A stretch of DNA of 64,000 bases from Bog-473 sp035552395 (GCA_035552395.1 DASZLL010000106.1:5731-69730), one strand, 5' to 3'; numbered from the stretch's first letter, positions 24,090-33,015 are shown. Numbers and translations are program-made. The notes: generated by a model not told the origin, from the sequence alone.

Positions 24090-24580
24090 CGCCGACCTGG
24101 AGCCGAGAAGAGCTGGAGCAGGCGCACCAGCACTACACGGAGACCGCAAACCGCTGCGCCGCAAGCGGAGAATGGCGCGACTGGGCGAACCTGTTCACCG
24201 ACGACGCCGTCTACTTGGAACACACGTTCGGCACCTTTCGCGGTCCCGACGAGATCTACGCTTGGATCGCCCCCCTCATGGCGGAATGGCCGAACCGGGC
24301 GATGAACTCATTCCCCCACTCGTGGTGCGTCTGCGACGAGGAGCGTGGGTGGTGGATCTGCCGGATTGAGAACCGGATGGAAGACCCGGGCGACGGCTCG
24401 GTACACCAGGCCCACAACGTCACGGTGCTGCACTATGCCGGCGACATGCAGTTCTCCTACGAGGAGGACGCCTACAACCCCGCCGCGTTCGGGCCGATGA
24501 TCGAAGGCTGGCTGAAGGCGTTTACGGCGAACGGTGGCGACCCGGCCTCGCGAGGGTCGGAATCTGCGCGGCGACCTTAG
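24086..24580 (+). CDS. NTF2-like/SnoaL family protein
   Basis: 164 aa from the GTG at 24086, which overlaps the previous stop (GTGA); an in-frame ATG at 24071 is the alternative. The order of the fold is seen: helix AHQHYTETANRCAASGEWRDWANLFTDDAVYLEHTFGTFRGPDEI, then WPNRAMNSFPHSWCVCDEERGWWICRIENRM as the beta-sheet. This cone-shaped fold is used by SnoaL cyclases, ketosteroid-isomerase-like enzymes and ring-hydroxylating beta subunits. In a run with SDRs and a P450, an isomerase, hydratase or cyclase role is possible but unproven. Confidence 0.75.
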   Translation: MTPTWSREELEQAHQHYTETANRCAASGEWRDWANLFTDDAVYLEHTFGTFRGPDEIYAWIAPLMAEWPNRAMNSFPHSWCVCDEERGWWICRIENRMEDPGDGSVHQAHNVTVLHYAGDMQFSYEEDAYNPAAFGPMIEGWLKAFTANGGDPASRGSESARRP

Positions 24581-24616
24581 GGCATGGCTCTGAGTTGACG
24601 ACCAGCGTCGACGGGC

Positions 24617-26257
24617 TCAGCTTCCGGCGCCGGCACCGACGAGTACGCCGTCACCCAGGAGCGGCGTCCGCGACGAGTCGTCGTCGGGACCGGGACGGAA
24701 CCACGGCAGGCGGGGCCGATCGGGACGGGGGCCGGCGAATTGGCCGAGCGGCATGATGGCAATGGCCAGCAGCAGCGTCACAACGAGCATGTCCGTGAGC
24801 ACGAATGTGTGGAGCAACCGCATGTAGACGTTGTGGACCGAGGTCAGCCCGGCAAAGGCCCAGAAGGTGCTGATGACGATCAACGCGGTGCGAAGGCGCC
24901 CCGCCGCCGCGGGCGCCGAGACGACGACCCCCCACGTGACGTACCAGGCCCAGACGATGGGGCCGAGCAGCGCCAGCACGAGCAATGTCAGGCCCAGGCA
25001 GCGCACGACGCCGTCTTCGGGCGCGCGGCGCAAGAGCCGATAGCCGACATAGACCGCGACCAGGAGCCCGAGAATGCTGAAGACCGGGTGGAAGTCCGAT
25101 GTCGACAGCGGCACCTGGACAATGTGACTCAAGATGGAGGCGCCCCGGGCCAGAACGTTGATCGGCGTCACCCCGGTGAACGCCGCGTCCGCCGTCGTCG
25201 TGGTCCGGATCCACCCCCACCCGGTCCCGGTTACGAGCGCGGTGATCTCCATCGTCGCCAACGCAATCAGCCCCGCAAGCGCGGTGCGTCCAATGCGCCG
25301 TCGCGTCGACGCGCCGGGACCCGCCCAGACCCAGCCGAGGAAGAGCACGCCCAGCGCGGCTGGTGACTTCACCCCCGCCGCGAGTGCGCAGATGATCACC
25401 CCCGGCACCGTGCCGACCCGTTTCGCCACGGCGAGGCCGGCCATCAGCATCCCGACCATCAACGCGTCGTTATGGTCACCGGCCAGCAACGAGAGCAAGA
25501 CGAGGGGAGATCCCGCCCCGAGAAGGACGGCGTGGGCAGGGTCGCGTTTGGCCCAACGGGCGAGGGTGGGCGTCGCGGCCACCATGAAGGCGATGCCGGC
25601 GACCTCGAGAAGACGGAGCAAGACCAGATCGGACAGGAAATTGTGGCCGGAGGCCTGGTCGACGACGCCGTCGATCTCGAGGAAGGTTGGTCCGTACGGC
25701 GACTCGTTGCCCGCCCAGAAAGGGTCGCCGAAGTTGTTGAAGGGCGTCGAGCCGAGGACGTTGGGCCCGTAGTCGTACGGGTTGATTTGGTGGCTCACCA
25801 TTTCGCCCTGCGCCGCGTAGGTGTAGACGTCGCGACTGAACAGCGGCGGCGCCAGCAGGAGCGGCACGGCCCAGACGACGACGACGAGCACGACGCGCCG
25901 AACGGGGAAGCCCTGGTTGTTCTTCAGATAGCGCAGGAACCCGAGCCAGGCTCGCGTCAACAGGATCAGCCCTCCGAAGACGAGCGCGAGCGCCGCGACA
26001 GGGGGCAGCGTCTGGTTGGTGCCGATCCAGCCGAGGGGCCCGCCCGGCATGCCGAAAAACCAGGCGCCGGGCAAGTGGGTCTCGAAGGACTGGCCGCCGA
26101 GCAGCGCGCCCACGACGATGGCGGTGGTGCCGAGTGCTCCGAGCAACGCCGTGCGCGCCAACCCGAAGCGGACCACCGGTCGCACGGGCGCGTCGACAGC
26201 GGCGTCGTCAGTGAGAGCCAAGGTGTCTGGGGTAGCGCTCGGGGGCACGAGCTCCAT
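24617..26257 (-). CDS. MptB-like polyprenol-phosphate-mannose alpha-1,6-mannosyltransferase (GT-C)
   Basis: 546 aa. I chose the ATG at 26257, since AAGGA lies 8 nt upstream; a longer frame from 26314 lacks such a site. About 12-13 membrane segments are visible. PPLFSRDVYTYAAQGEMVSHQINPYDYGP is the hallmark extracellular loop of the MptA/MptB family (catalytic Asp in SRDVY). LLAGDHNDALMVGM and WAWYVTWGV also fit. In mycobacteria and corynebacteria MptB elongates the lipomannan backbone on the outer face of the membrane. Beside sqdB, its acceptor or donor here may differ. It is divergent from sqdB. Confidence 0.82.
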   Translation of the reverse strand: MELVPPSATPDTLALTDDAAVDAPVRPVVRFGLARTALLGALGTTAIVVGALLGGQSFETHLPGAWFFGMPGGPLGWIGTNQTLPPVAALALVFGGLILLTRAWLGFLRYLKNNQGFPVRRVVLVVVVWAVPLLLAPPLFSRDVYTYAAQGEMVSHQINPYDYGPNVLGSTPFNNFGDPFWAGNESPYGPTFLEIDGVVDQASGHNFLSDLVLLRLLEVAGIAFMVAATPTLARWAKRDPAHAVLLGAGSPLVLLSLLAGDHNDALMVGMLMAGLAVAKRVGTVPGVIICALAAGVKSPAALGVLFLGWVWAGPGASTRRRIGRTALAGLIALATMEITALVTGTGWGWIRTTTTADAAFTGVTPINVLARGASILSHIVQVPLSTSDFHPVFSILGLLVAVYVGYRLLRRAPEDGVVRCLGLTLLVLALLGPIVWAWYVTWGVVVSAPAAAGRLRTALIVISTFWAFAGLTSVHNVYMRLLHTFVLTDMLVVTLLLAIAIMPLGQFAGPRPDRPRLPWFRPGPDDDSSRTPLLGDGVLVGAGAGS

Positions 26258-26276
26258 CGGGGATTCCTTACATGCG

Positions 26277-26301
26277 TTCCCGGCAGAGGGTTCTGCGGGA
26301 A
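26277..26301 (-). promoter_or_regulatory. 5' untranslated hairpin before the MptB-like gene
   Basis: Arms TTCCCGGCAGA (26277-26287) and TCTGCGGGAA (26292-26301) pair with one bulged base around a 4-nt loop. The hairpin lies 20-44 nt upstream of the start codon, just above the ribosome-binding site, where it could affect mRNA stability or translation. On the minus strand it is preceded, not followed, by a T-rich run, so it is not a terminator of this gene. Confidence 0.4.
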
Positions 26302-26417
26302 CAAAAATCTTCATCGAACTGCAGTCATTTTGTCACAGCTGTAGCCGATTTTGCGGACCCGAAACCTTCCTTAACAGGATTCTCAGGAGCTTCCCAGGAT
26401 ACAGGGGAAAACTGCTT

Positions 26418-26447
26418 CTGTCACGTATGTGAAATCTGGCTGTCACG
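26418..26447 (+). promoter_or_regulatory. Direct repeat and dyad upstream of sqdB
   Basis: CTGTCACG occurs at 26418-26425 and again at 26440-26447, 22 nt apart (two helical turns), ending 17 nt before the sqdB start codon. The first copy is also half of a perfect dyad TCAC-GTAT-GTGA (26421-26432). A further TGTCAC lies at about 26328. This looks like an operator; no regulator gene is adjacent. Confidence 0.4.
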
Positions 26448-26464
26448 GAAACGGAAGGTGTCAG

Positions 26465-27670
26465 ATGCGAATTCTGGTCCTCGGTGGTGACGGGTATCTG
26501 GGGTGGCCAACGGTGCTGCATCTGTCCCGGGCCGGCCACGACGTCGGCGTGGCGGACAATTTCGCCCGGCGGGGCTATGACCTCGAAATGGGGGTCGACT
26601 CGCTCGTGCCGATCGCGTCGCTGCACCGGCGGGTGGACTGCTGGGAGGACGTCTCGGGCACCCGGCTCGATACCTTCATTGGCGACCTGACCGACGAGGC
26701 CTTCGTCTACGACATGGTGGGTCGCTTCCATCCGGATGCGATCGTGCACTTCGCCGAGCAGCGCAGTGCGCCTTACTCCATGGTGGACCGCAAACACTGC
26801 GTCTACACCCAGGTCAACAACGTGGTCGGGACGCTGAACCTGCTCTACGCCATCGCCGAAGTAGACCCGTCGATCCACCTGGTGAAACTCGGGACGATGG
26901 GGGAGTACGGCACGCCCAATATCGACATCGAAGAGGGTTACATCGAGATCACCCATCGAGGGCGGACCGACACCCTGCCGTTCCCCAAGCAGCCCGGGAG
27001 CTTCTACCACCTGTCCAAGGTTCACGACAGCCACAACATCGCCTTCTGTTGCCGGGCCTGGGGTCTCCGTTCCACCGATCTCAACCAGGGCGTGGTCTAC
27101 GGGCAGACGACCCCCGAGACCACGTTGCACCCCGAACTGACCACGCGCTTCGACTACGACGCGGTGTTCGGCACCGTGCTCAACCGCTTCGTGATTCAGG
27201 CCGCCGCGGGCGAACCACTGACGGTCTATGGCAAGGGTGGCCAGACCCGCGGCTTCCTCGACATCCGGGACACGCTCGCCTGCATCGATCTTGCCATCCG
27301 CCACCCGGCCAAGGCCGGTGAGTTCCGGGTCTTCAACCAGTTCACCGAATCCTTCTCGGTCAGCCAACTGGCCCAAAAGGTCTCGGACGCCGCCGGCGGG
27401 GCGGAGGTCGTCCACCTCGATGACCCCCGCGTCGAAGCCCAGGAGCACTATTACCGGGCCGCCCATACCAAGCTGCTCGATCTCGGTTTGCTGCCCTACT
27501 TGCTGGGTGACGAGCTGTTGGACGACATGCTGTCGATCGCGGACACCCACATCGGCCGCCTCGAGCGCGCCGCCCTGGAGCCAAAGGTGCAGTGGCGCTC
27601 GACCTCGAGCAGCATCACGCGGACGGGGCGTTCGAAACCCGAAGAATCGTCCGCCGAACGACCCGTCTGA
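26465..27670 (+). CDS. sqdB: UDP-sulfoquinovose synthase
   Basis: 401 aa. The ATG at 26465 follows GGAAGG. It is an extended SDR: GGDGYLGWP is the NAD motif, and long family-specific blocks are intact, such as HFAEQRSAPYSM, NNVVGTLNLLYAI, VKLGTMGEYGTPNIDIEEGYI, PKQPGSFYHLSKVHDSHN and STDLNQGVVYG. Catalytic Thr (GTMGEYG), Tyr and Lys (Y-H-L-S-K) are present. SQD1/SqdB and archaeal Agl3 make UDP-sulfoquinovose from UDP-glucose and sulfite. No sqdX/sqdD glycosyltransferase is adjacent; instead it is flanked by an MptB-like GT-C and a YfhO-like protein, suggesting use on a polyprenol-dependent glycan. Confidence 0.9.
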   Translation: MRILVLGGDGYLGWPTVLHLSRAGHDVGVADNFARRGYDLEMGVDSLVPIASLHRRVDCWEDVSGTRLDTFIGDLTDEAFVYDMVGRFHPDAIVHFAEQRSAPYSMVDRKHCVYTQVNNVVGTLNLLYAIAEVDPSIHLVKLGTMGEYGTPNIDIEEGYIEITHRGRTDTLPFPKQPGSFYHLSKVHDSHNIAFCCRAWGLRSTDLNQGVVYGQTTPETTLHPELTTRFDYDAVFGTVLNRFVIQAAAGEPLTVYGKGGQTRGFLDIRDTLACIDLAIRHPAKAGEFRVFNQFTESFSVSQLAQKVSDAAGGAEVVHLDDPRVEAQEHYYRAAHTKLLDLGLLPYLLGDELLDDMLSIADTHIGRLERAALEPKVQWRSTSSSITRTGRSKPEESSAERPV

Positions 27671-27771
27671 GGGGAGTCTCAGCGAGAGGGGCTAGCGTCG
27701 CCGGGTTGCGACACGCCGAGTCCCGGTGGAGGTCGCACTCCCAGAGACTCCCGGAAAGCAGCCCGTCGATA

Positions 27772-30501
27772 GTGGACCGACTCCGAGCACACATCGGACC
27801 CCTGTGGCCCTACGCGTTGCTCGTTGCCATCCCCCTGTTCGGGTTCGTGCTGCCGGACCTGATCTCGGGTCGCCTCGTCATCACCGGGGACAACCTGCAG
27901 CAGAACTATCCGCTGCACGTATTGGTGGGTTCGATGCTCCGCCACGGCGAGCTGCCCTTTTGGAACCAATACATCTTCAGCGGCACGCCGCTCATGGCGG
28001 ACTTCAACGCCGGCGCGTTCTACCCTCTCGTGGGCCTGTTCGTGGCCCTCCCGGATCGGGCGGCCTGGATCGCCACCGAGGTCGCACTCTTCTCCGCGAT
28101 CGCCATCGGGATGTACGTCTTCTTGCGGGCGCTCAAGCTCTCGACGGTCGCCTGCCTCCTCGGCGCCGTGACCTTCGCGTTTGCGGGCCCGGTCCTGAGC
28201 CAGGTCAACCACGTGGACATGACCGAGGGCTTCGTTGCCATCCCCTGGATGCTCCTAGCCCTCCATCACATTGTGCGCGACGGGCGGTGGCGGTGGGCGA
28301 TCCTGCTCGGAATCGCCTACGCCACGGTAATCCTGGGCGGAGCACCCGAGGCGATGCTCGACGAGGCCCTCCTCGTCGTCGGATTCGCCGTCATGTCGGC
28401 GGGACTCAGCCGAGAGCGTTGGTGGAGGGTGCTCACCCGGTGTGCCACCGGCGCGGCGCTCGCCCTGTCGCTGGCGGCAATCCAGTGGCTGCCTGGCCTC
28501 GAGGCGATTCGCAACTCGCAGCGGGGTGCCGGGGTCTTCGCTGCCGCCGGGAGCTATCCGACGCCGTTCAGCATCTTTGCGTTGGTGCCGTATCTCGACG
28601 GCGGCTACGGACACCTCGGGGAATCCCAGTTCTTCAGCCACTACAACCTGCCCGAGGTCGGCTTCTATCTGGGCGTGCTCCCGCTCATCGCGCTCATCAC
28701 GCTGCTCCACCCGCGTTGGCCGAGCCGACTTGCACCGCGTGACCGACTCACGTGGTATGCCGTGGGGGTCTTCGGGTACCTGCTGGCGCTGGGCTCGAAT
28801 ACGCCGCTGGAGCGTTTGTTCAACCGGATCCCCCTCTACGGCCATCAGCGACTACAGAGCCGCAACATGATCATCGTGGCTACCGCGGTCTCGGTCCTGT
28901 TCGCGGGGTGGCTCGACCGGACCGACGTGCCCAAGGTCGATGTCCGTTGGCGACGGTACGACCGGATGATGGCTTTGGTGCCGCTCGCGCTCGTAGCGGT
29001 TCTGGCCGTGTGGGCGCTGACGGCGACCGGATCGCTCGTGCACGTCTTCGCCGGTGTCTGGGCCAGCCCGGGGGCGACCCACACCGTGCGAGAGGCGACG
29101 ATCATCGCCCTTGGCTTCGCGGCCGTCGCGGCCGCCCTCGTCTGGCTTCGTCCCCGGCTCACCGGAATGCAGTGGGCGGCAGCAGCGGCCGCATTCGTGG
29201 CGGTCGACCTGGGATTGATGGCGCTGACGAGCCAGCTGGACCAAGCTCCAGCGAACGACCTGGTCAGCGGGACGACGCCCATTCAGAGGTTGATGGCGGC
29301 TCATCTCTCGGGAGGAGGCCGGTTCATCAACTACGACCCGCAGACGTATTCGAGCTACCCGGGGAGCGCGCAGGGCGTCCCCGACCTCAACATCATTCCC
29401 GGGCTGCCGTCGGTCTCGGGCTACGCCTCGATCGTGAACAGCAACTACGAGTCGGTGACCCACACGCACGAGCAGGACGACCTGGACATCGGCCAACTCG
29501 GTTCTGGCACGCTCGATCGGCTCGACCTCCAAGAGGTCGTCACGGTGCCGGAGTACTTCATCGTGCCGCTCGCCTCGGCTCCCCGCTCATTGTCGGGGGT
29601 GCAGCAGGTGTCCGAGGGATTTGGCTCGGATCCCGTCTTGGTCCGCGGCTACGGGGCGGACTTCAACGAGACCGCCTATCCCTTCTACCCCGGACCCCGG
29701 CCCGCGCTGCACTCCGGTCAAAGCGAGTCGTGGTTCTTGGGCGAGTCGCTCGAGCCGGACTCGGCCACCATCCTGTTCACGCACGCCAGCACCTCGGACG
29801 CGCTCGTCCGCTTCGGCGTCCTTACGGCGGATGGCTCGACGCATTGGGGGGCGACGGTGCCCGTAGCGGTCGGCGCCGACGGGGTGACCGAGCCTCTGCC
29901 GCGTGCCGACGCCATTGGCCTCTCCGTCCAGGTGGTCGGATCGCTGCCGGCGCACCAGGCGGTCATTTCGGTGAGCGACCATTCGTACGAACTGGCGGGT
30001 TCGCTCTCGGGGGCCATCGTGCCCGGTCCGTGGCACCAAGCCGGAACCTCGCAGGGCTACTCGGTCTACACCTTTGCCAAGCCGCCGAAGCCCGTGTCGG
30101 CAGCCACGGGTACCGGACGACCCCTTGTGGTCACCGTGCTCTCCAGCACGACGAAGTCAGAGGAGATAAAGGTCGACGCCCCGTCACCGTCGACGGTGAT
30201 CCGTTCGGTCGCCTGGGACTCGGGCTGGCTGGCGAGCGTGTCGGTCAACGGGGGAGCGGCGCACGCGGTTTCGGTCAACTCGTTCGATCTGGTACAGCAG
30301 GTCCGCATCCCGGCCGGCCACGATGTCGTGACGTTCCGCTATCGGCCGCCTCATCTGGTTCTGGCCAGTGTGCTGAGCGTCGGTGCGGTCGCGGTGTTGG
30401 TGATTCTCCTCGGCGGTTGGCTGGTGCTCCGCCGGCGTCGGCGTCCGGTGTCGGACGCCCCGTTGGCGCAGGCGCACGAACCGGAGGCGGTTCCGGTCTG
30501 A
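27772..30501 (+). CDS. YfhO family giant membrane protein (GT-C-like)
   Basis: 909 aa from the GTG at 27772; the frame is open further upstream into sqdB, so the start is uncertain. The first roughly 520 residues hold about 12 membrane segments with the YfhO/GT-C loop GDNLQQNYPLHVLVGSMLRHGELPFWNQYIFSGTPLMADFNAGAFYPL. A soluble extracytoplasmic region of about 350 aa follows, then a last membrane helix and an Arg-rich tail (LVLRRRRRP). In Firmicutes YfhO relatives glycosylate lipoteichoic acid from lipid-linked sugars. About 100 nt downstream of sqdB on the same strand, it is a candidate for transferring a sulfosugar or its partner glycan. Confidence 0.78.
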   Translation: MDRLRAHIGPLWPYALLVAIPLFGFVLPDLISGRLVITGDNLQQNYPLHVLVGSMLRHGELPFWNQYIFSGTPLMADFNAGAFYPLVGLFVALPDRAAWIATEVALFSAIAIGMYVFLRALKLSTVACLLGAVTFAFAGPVLSQVNHVDMTEGFVAIPWMLLALHHIVRDGRWRWAILLGIAYATVILGGAPEAMLDEALLVVGFAVMSAGLSRERWWRVLTRCATGAALALSLAAIQWLPGLEAIRNSQRGAGVFAAAGSYPTPFSIFALVPYLDGGYGHLGESQFFSHYNLPEVGFYLGVLPLIALITLLHPRWPSRLAPRDRLTWYAVGVFGYLLALGSNTPLERLFNRIPLYGHQRLQSRNMIIVATAVSVLFAGWLDRTDVPKVDVRWRRYDRMMALVPLALVAVLAVWALTATGSLVHVFAGVWASPGATHTVREATIIALGFAAVAAALVWLRPRLTGMQWAAAAAAFVAVDLGLMALTSQLDQAPANDLVSGTTPIQRLMAAHLSGGGRFINYDPQTYSSYPGSAQGVPDLNIIPGLPSVSGYASIVNSNYESVTHTHEQDDLDIGQLGSGTLDRLDLQEVVTVPEYFIVPLASAPRSLSGVQQVSEGFGSDPVLVRGYGADFNETAYPFYPGPRPALHSGQSESWFLGESLEPDSATILFTHASTSDALVRFGVLTADGSTHWGATVPVAVGADGVTEPLPRADAIGLSVQVVGSLPAHQAVISVSDHSYELAGSLSGAIVPGPWHQAGTSQGYSVYTFAKPPKPVSAATGTGRPLVVTVLSSTTKSEEIKVDAPSPSTVIRSVAWDSGWLASVSVNGGAAHAVSVNSFDLVQQVRIPAGHDVVTFRYRPPHLVLASVLSVGAVAVLVILLGGWLVLRRRRRPVSDAPLAQAHEPEAVPV

Positions 30502-30543
30502 GTTTGGACTCGACGCCCACCCGAGAGCCTGACCAGGCTGGCG

Positions 30544-31515
30544 TCAGCAGTAGGGGTGTGCCAGGGTCAGAAGGAACTCGCCCTCCTCCGCCCCCCACAT
30601 CTCTTCGATCACGAACCCGGCTCGGTCGAGCTCGGCCTCGACGCGGGCGGGGGTGAATTTTGAGCTGATCTCGGTCAGGACGTCCTCGCCCTCCTCGAAG
30701 CGGACGTTGATGCCGGCCTCGGTCAGGAAGACCTCGCAGGCCTCCTCCGCCCGCAGCCGCATCTCGATCCACTGCTCGTCCTCGTTCCAGAGCGCCACAT
30801 GGCGGAATCGATCGGGATCGAAGTTGCCGCCGAGCTGCTGGTTGAGGACGTGGAGCACGTTCCGGTTGAACGCGGCGGTCACGCCGGCGGCGTCGTCGTA
30901 GGCGGAGACCAGCCTGGCTCGGTCCTTGACCAGGTCCGTGCCGAGCAGGAGCGAATCGTCACTGGACATCGTGCAATTGAGATCGAAGAGAAAGCGATCC
31001 CTTTGGGCCGGGTCGAGGTTCCCAATTGTGCCGCCGAGAAACGCGACCATCCGTCGGCCGTCGCTGGGGATCTCTGCCAGGTGGTGGTGGAAGTCGCCGA
31101 TCACCAGATGGATGTCGAGCGTGGTGAATTCCGCGGACAGTGTGTCGGCGGCACTGCGGAGGAACTCGTCGCTGACGTCGAAGGGCACGTAGCGCGTCAA
31201 GGTGCCCGCTTCTTCGAGGGCGGAGAGGAGCACGCGGGTCTTGTCGCAGGCGCCCGCGCCCAGCTCGACGAGCGTGTCGGCCTTGGCGAGCCCGGCGATG
31301 TCCGGAGCGTAGGCCTCGAGCAGCGCGCGCTCGGCCCGCGTGGGGTAGTACTCGGCCAGTTGGGTGATCTCCTCGAACAAGCGGCTGCCGCGCTCGTCGT
31401 AGAACCACACAGGTGGGATCGACTTCTGGACGCCCTGGAGCCCTAAAAGCGCATCCACCCGCATCTGGGTGCGAACATCCTCGGGCGAGAGGTGCACGTC
31501 AATCGTGTAGGACAT
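30544..31515 (-). CDS. egtD: L-histidine N-alpha-methyltransferase (ergothioneine synthesis)
   Basis: 323 aa, standard EgtD length. WFYDERGSRLFEEITQLAEYYPTRAE is the family N-terminal signature, ELGAGACDKTRVLL binds SAM, and FLGGTIGNLDPAQRDRFL is the GTIGNL block. EgtD trimethylates histidine to hercynine using three SAM. It lies 3 nt after egtB in the same direction, so the two are an operon. Convergent with the YfhO gene. Confidence 0.95.
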   Translation of the reverse strand: MSYTIDVHLSPEDVRTQMRVDALLGLQGVQKSIPPVWFYDERGSRLFEEITQLAEYYPTRAERALLEAYAPDIAGLAKADTLVELGAGACDKTRVLLSALEEAGTLTRYVPFDVSDEFLRSAADTLSAEFTTLDIHLVIGDFHHHLAEIPSDGRRMVAFLGGTIGNLDPAQRDRFLFDLNCTMSSDDSLLLGTDLVKDRARLVSAYDDAAGVTAAFNRNVLHVLNQQLGGNFDPDRFRHVALWNEDEQWIEMRLRAEEACEVFLTEAGINVRFEEGEDVLTEISSKFTPARVEAELDRAGFVIEEMWGAEEGEFLLTLAHPYC

Positions 31516-31518
31516 GGC

Positions 31519-32793
31519 TCAGGGATCCTGGGCGAGCCGGACGCCAGCGAAGGCCCAGCGCGCTCCGGGCGGGAAGAAATTGCGATACGTGGCGCGGGTG
31601 TGCCCCCCGGGGGTGGCGCAGCAGCCACCGCGCAAGACGTACTGGCTCACCATGAACTTCCCGTTGTATTCGCCCACCGCGCCGGCCGCGGCGCGGAAAC
31701 CGGGATACGGCGAGTAAGCGCTCGACGTCCATTCCCACGTGTCGCCGTAGATGGCATTTGACGTCACCGCGGGCCGAGGGTGCGGCGCGCCACGCTCGAG
31801 GAAATCCTCGCGCAGGAAGTTGTCGCCCTCACCGTGGGTCGCCGCGATGATCTCCCACTCTGACTCAGTGGGCAGCCGCTTGCCGGTCCAGTGGGCGAAC
31901 GCATCCGCTTCGTAGTAGCTCACGTGGCACACCGGTTCGTCTGGATCGACTGGCCGGACCCCGGCGAGAGTGAACTGGAGCCACTGGTCGGGATGGTCGG
32001 GATCGCGGGACCAGTACAGGGGCGCCTCCAGGCCGTGGTTGTTGACGACCGCCCATCCGTCCGAGAGCCAGAACTCTGGCCGTCGGTATCCGTCGTCTTC
32101 CATGAAGGAGAGCCACTCACCGCACGTGACCGGCCGGTCGGCCAGCCCGAACGGGGTGAGATGCACCGTATGGACCGGAAACTCGTTGTCGAAGCCGAAC
32201 CCAACGCCCCGGTGGCCTATCTCCACGGGCCCTCCGCCGTGCTCGAGCCAGCCGGCCTTCGGGGGGTGGACTTGAGCGCCGGGAAGTGCTCCCGTGAGAT
32301 AGGCCGGAGACAACGGGTTCCGCGAGAGGACGTGTTTGATGTCCATCAGCAGGAGCTCCTGATGCTGCTGTTCGTGGTGGAGCCCGAGCGTGATGAGCTC
32401 GACCAAACCGGGTTGGCCGGGCTCACGCAGCAACGCCTCCATCTGACCGTCGACATAGGCCCGATACCGCGCGATCTCGTCGATGCCGGGCCGCGAGAGC
32501 AGCCCGCGCTCGGGCCGCGGATGCCGGGCGCCCACGGCCTCGTAGTACGAGTTGAAGATGTACGCGTATGCATCATTGAACGCGCGGTAACCACTCGCGT
32601 ACTCGCCAAGGAGAAATGTCTCGAAGAACCAGGTGACGTGAGCCCGGTGCCATTTGGTCGGGCTGACGTCCGGCATCGTTTGGACCGTCTGATCTTCGGC
32701 GCTGAGCACGGAGGCCAATCGTTCCGTGGTCGCCCGGACGCGGACGTAGTCCTCCAAGAGGTCGGACGGCGAAGCAGAACCGATCATCGTCAT
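31519..32793 (-). CDS. egtB: Ergothioneine biosynthesis sulfoxide synthase
   Basis: 424 aa from the ATG at 32793 (AAGGGA upstream; a longer in-frame GTG at 32880 would add 29 residues). Two domains: an N-terminal DinB-like helical bundle with the iron ligands in KWHRAHVTWFFE and HHEQQHQE, and a C-terminal FGE-sulfatase/C-type-lectin-like domain with VSYYEADAFAHWTGKRLPTESEWE, WEWTSSAYSPYPGF and LRGGCCATP. EgtB joins hercynine to a cysteine or gamma-glutamylcysteine sulfur using O2 and non-haem iron. egtA, egtC and egtE are not adjacent. Not to be confused with a formylglycine-generating enzyme, whose domain it shares. Confidence 0.94.
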   Translation of the reverse strand: MTMIGSASPSDLLEDYVRVRATTERLASVLSAEDQTVQTMPDVSPTKWHRAHVTWFFETFLLGEYASGYRAFNDAYAYIFNSYYEAVGARHPRPERGLLSRPGIDEIARYRAYVDGQMEALLREPGQPGLVELITLGLHHEQQHQELLLMDIKHVLSRNPLSPAYLTGALPGAQVHPPKAGWLEHGGGPVEIGHRGVGFGFDNEFPVHTVHLTPFGLADRPVTCGEWLSFMEDDGYRRPEFWLSDGWAVVNNHGLEAPLYWSRDPDHPDQWLQFTLAGVRPVDPDEPVCHVSYYEADAFAHWTGKRLPTESEWEIIAATHGEGDNFLREDFLERGAPHPRPAVTSNAIYGDTWEWTSSAYSPYPGFRAAAGAVGEYNGKFMVSQYVLRGGCCATPGGHTRATYRNFFPPGARWAFAGVRLAQDP

Positions 32794-33015
32794 GGGATCC
32801 GTCCCTTCGCCACCCCACCCGGGAGCGGTCGCACATGTAGCTGCACGGTCGCGAATCACCCTACCCAGATGTAGTGACAATCAGGCGCGCGTCACGCCTT
32901 TTCGGCGACGACCAGGTGGTACCGGCCACGGCCGTTCCGATAGGTCTGCCCGTACGGGTTCGGCCGGAGGCCTGAGGCGATTCATGCGAGACCCAGGTGG
33001 CCTACTGTCCGGTCA

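Noticed and set aside
30502..30543. AGCCT-GACC-AGGCT hairpin between the YfhO and EgtD genes considered as a bidirectional terminator
   Set aside because: Only five base pairs and no T-rich flank on either side.
31519..32793. EgtB considered as a formylglycine-generating enzyme for the sulfatase at 20033
   Set aside because: It shares the C-type-lectin-like domain but has the DinB-type iron-binding N-terminal domain and is adjacent to egtD.
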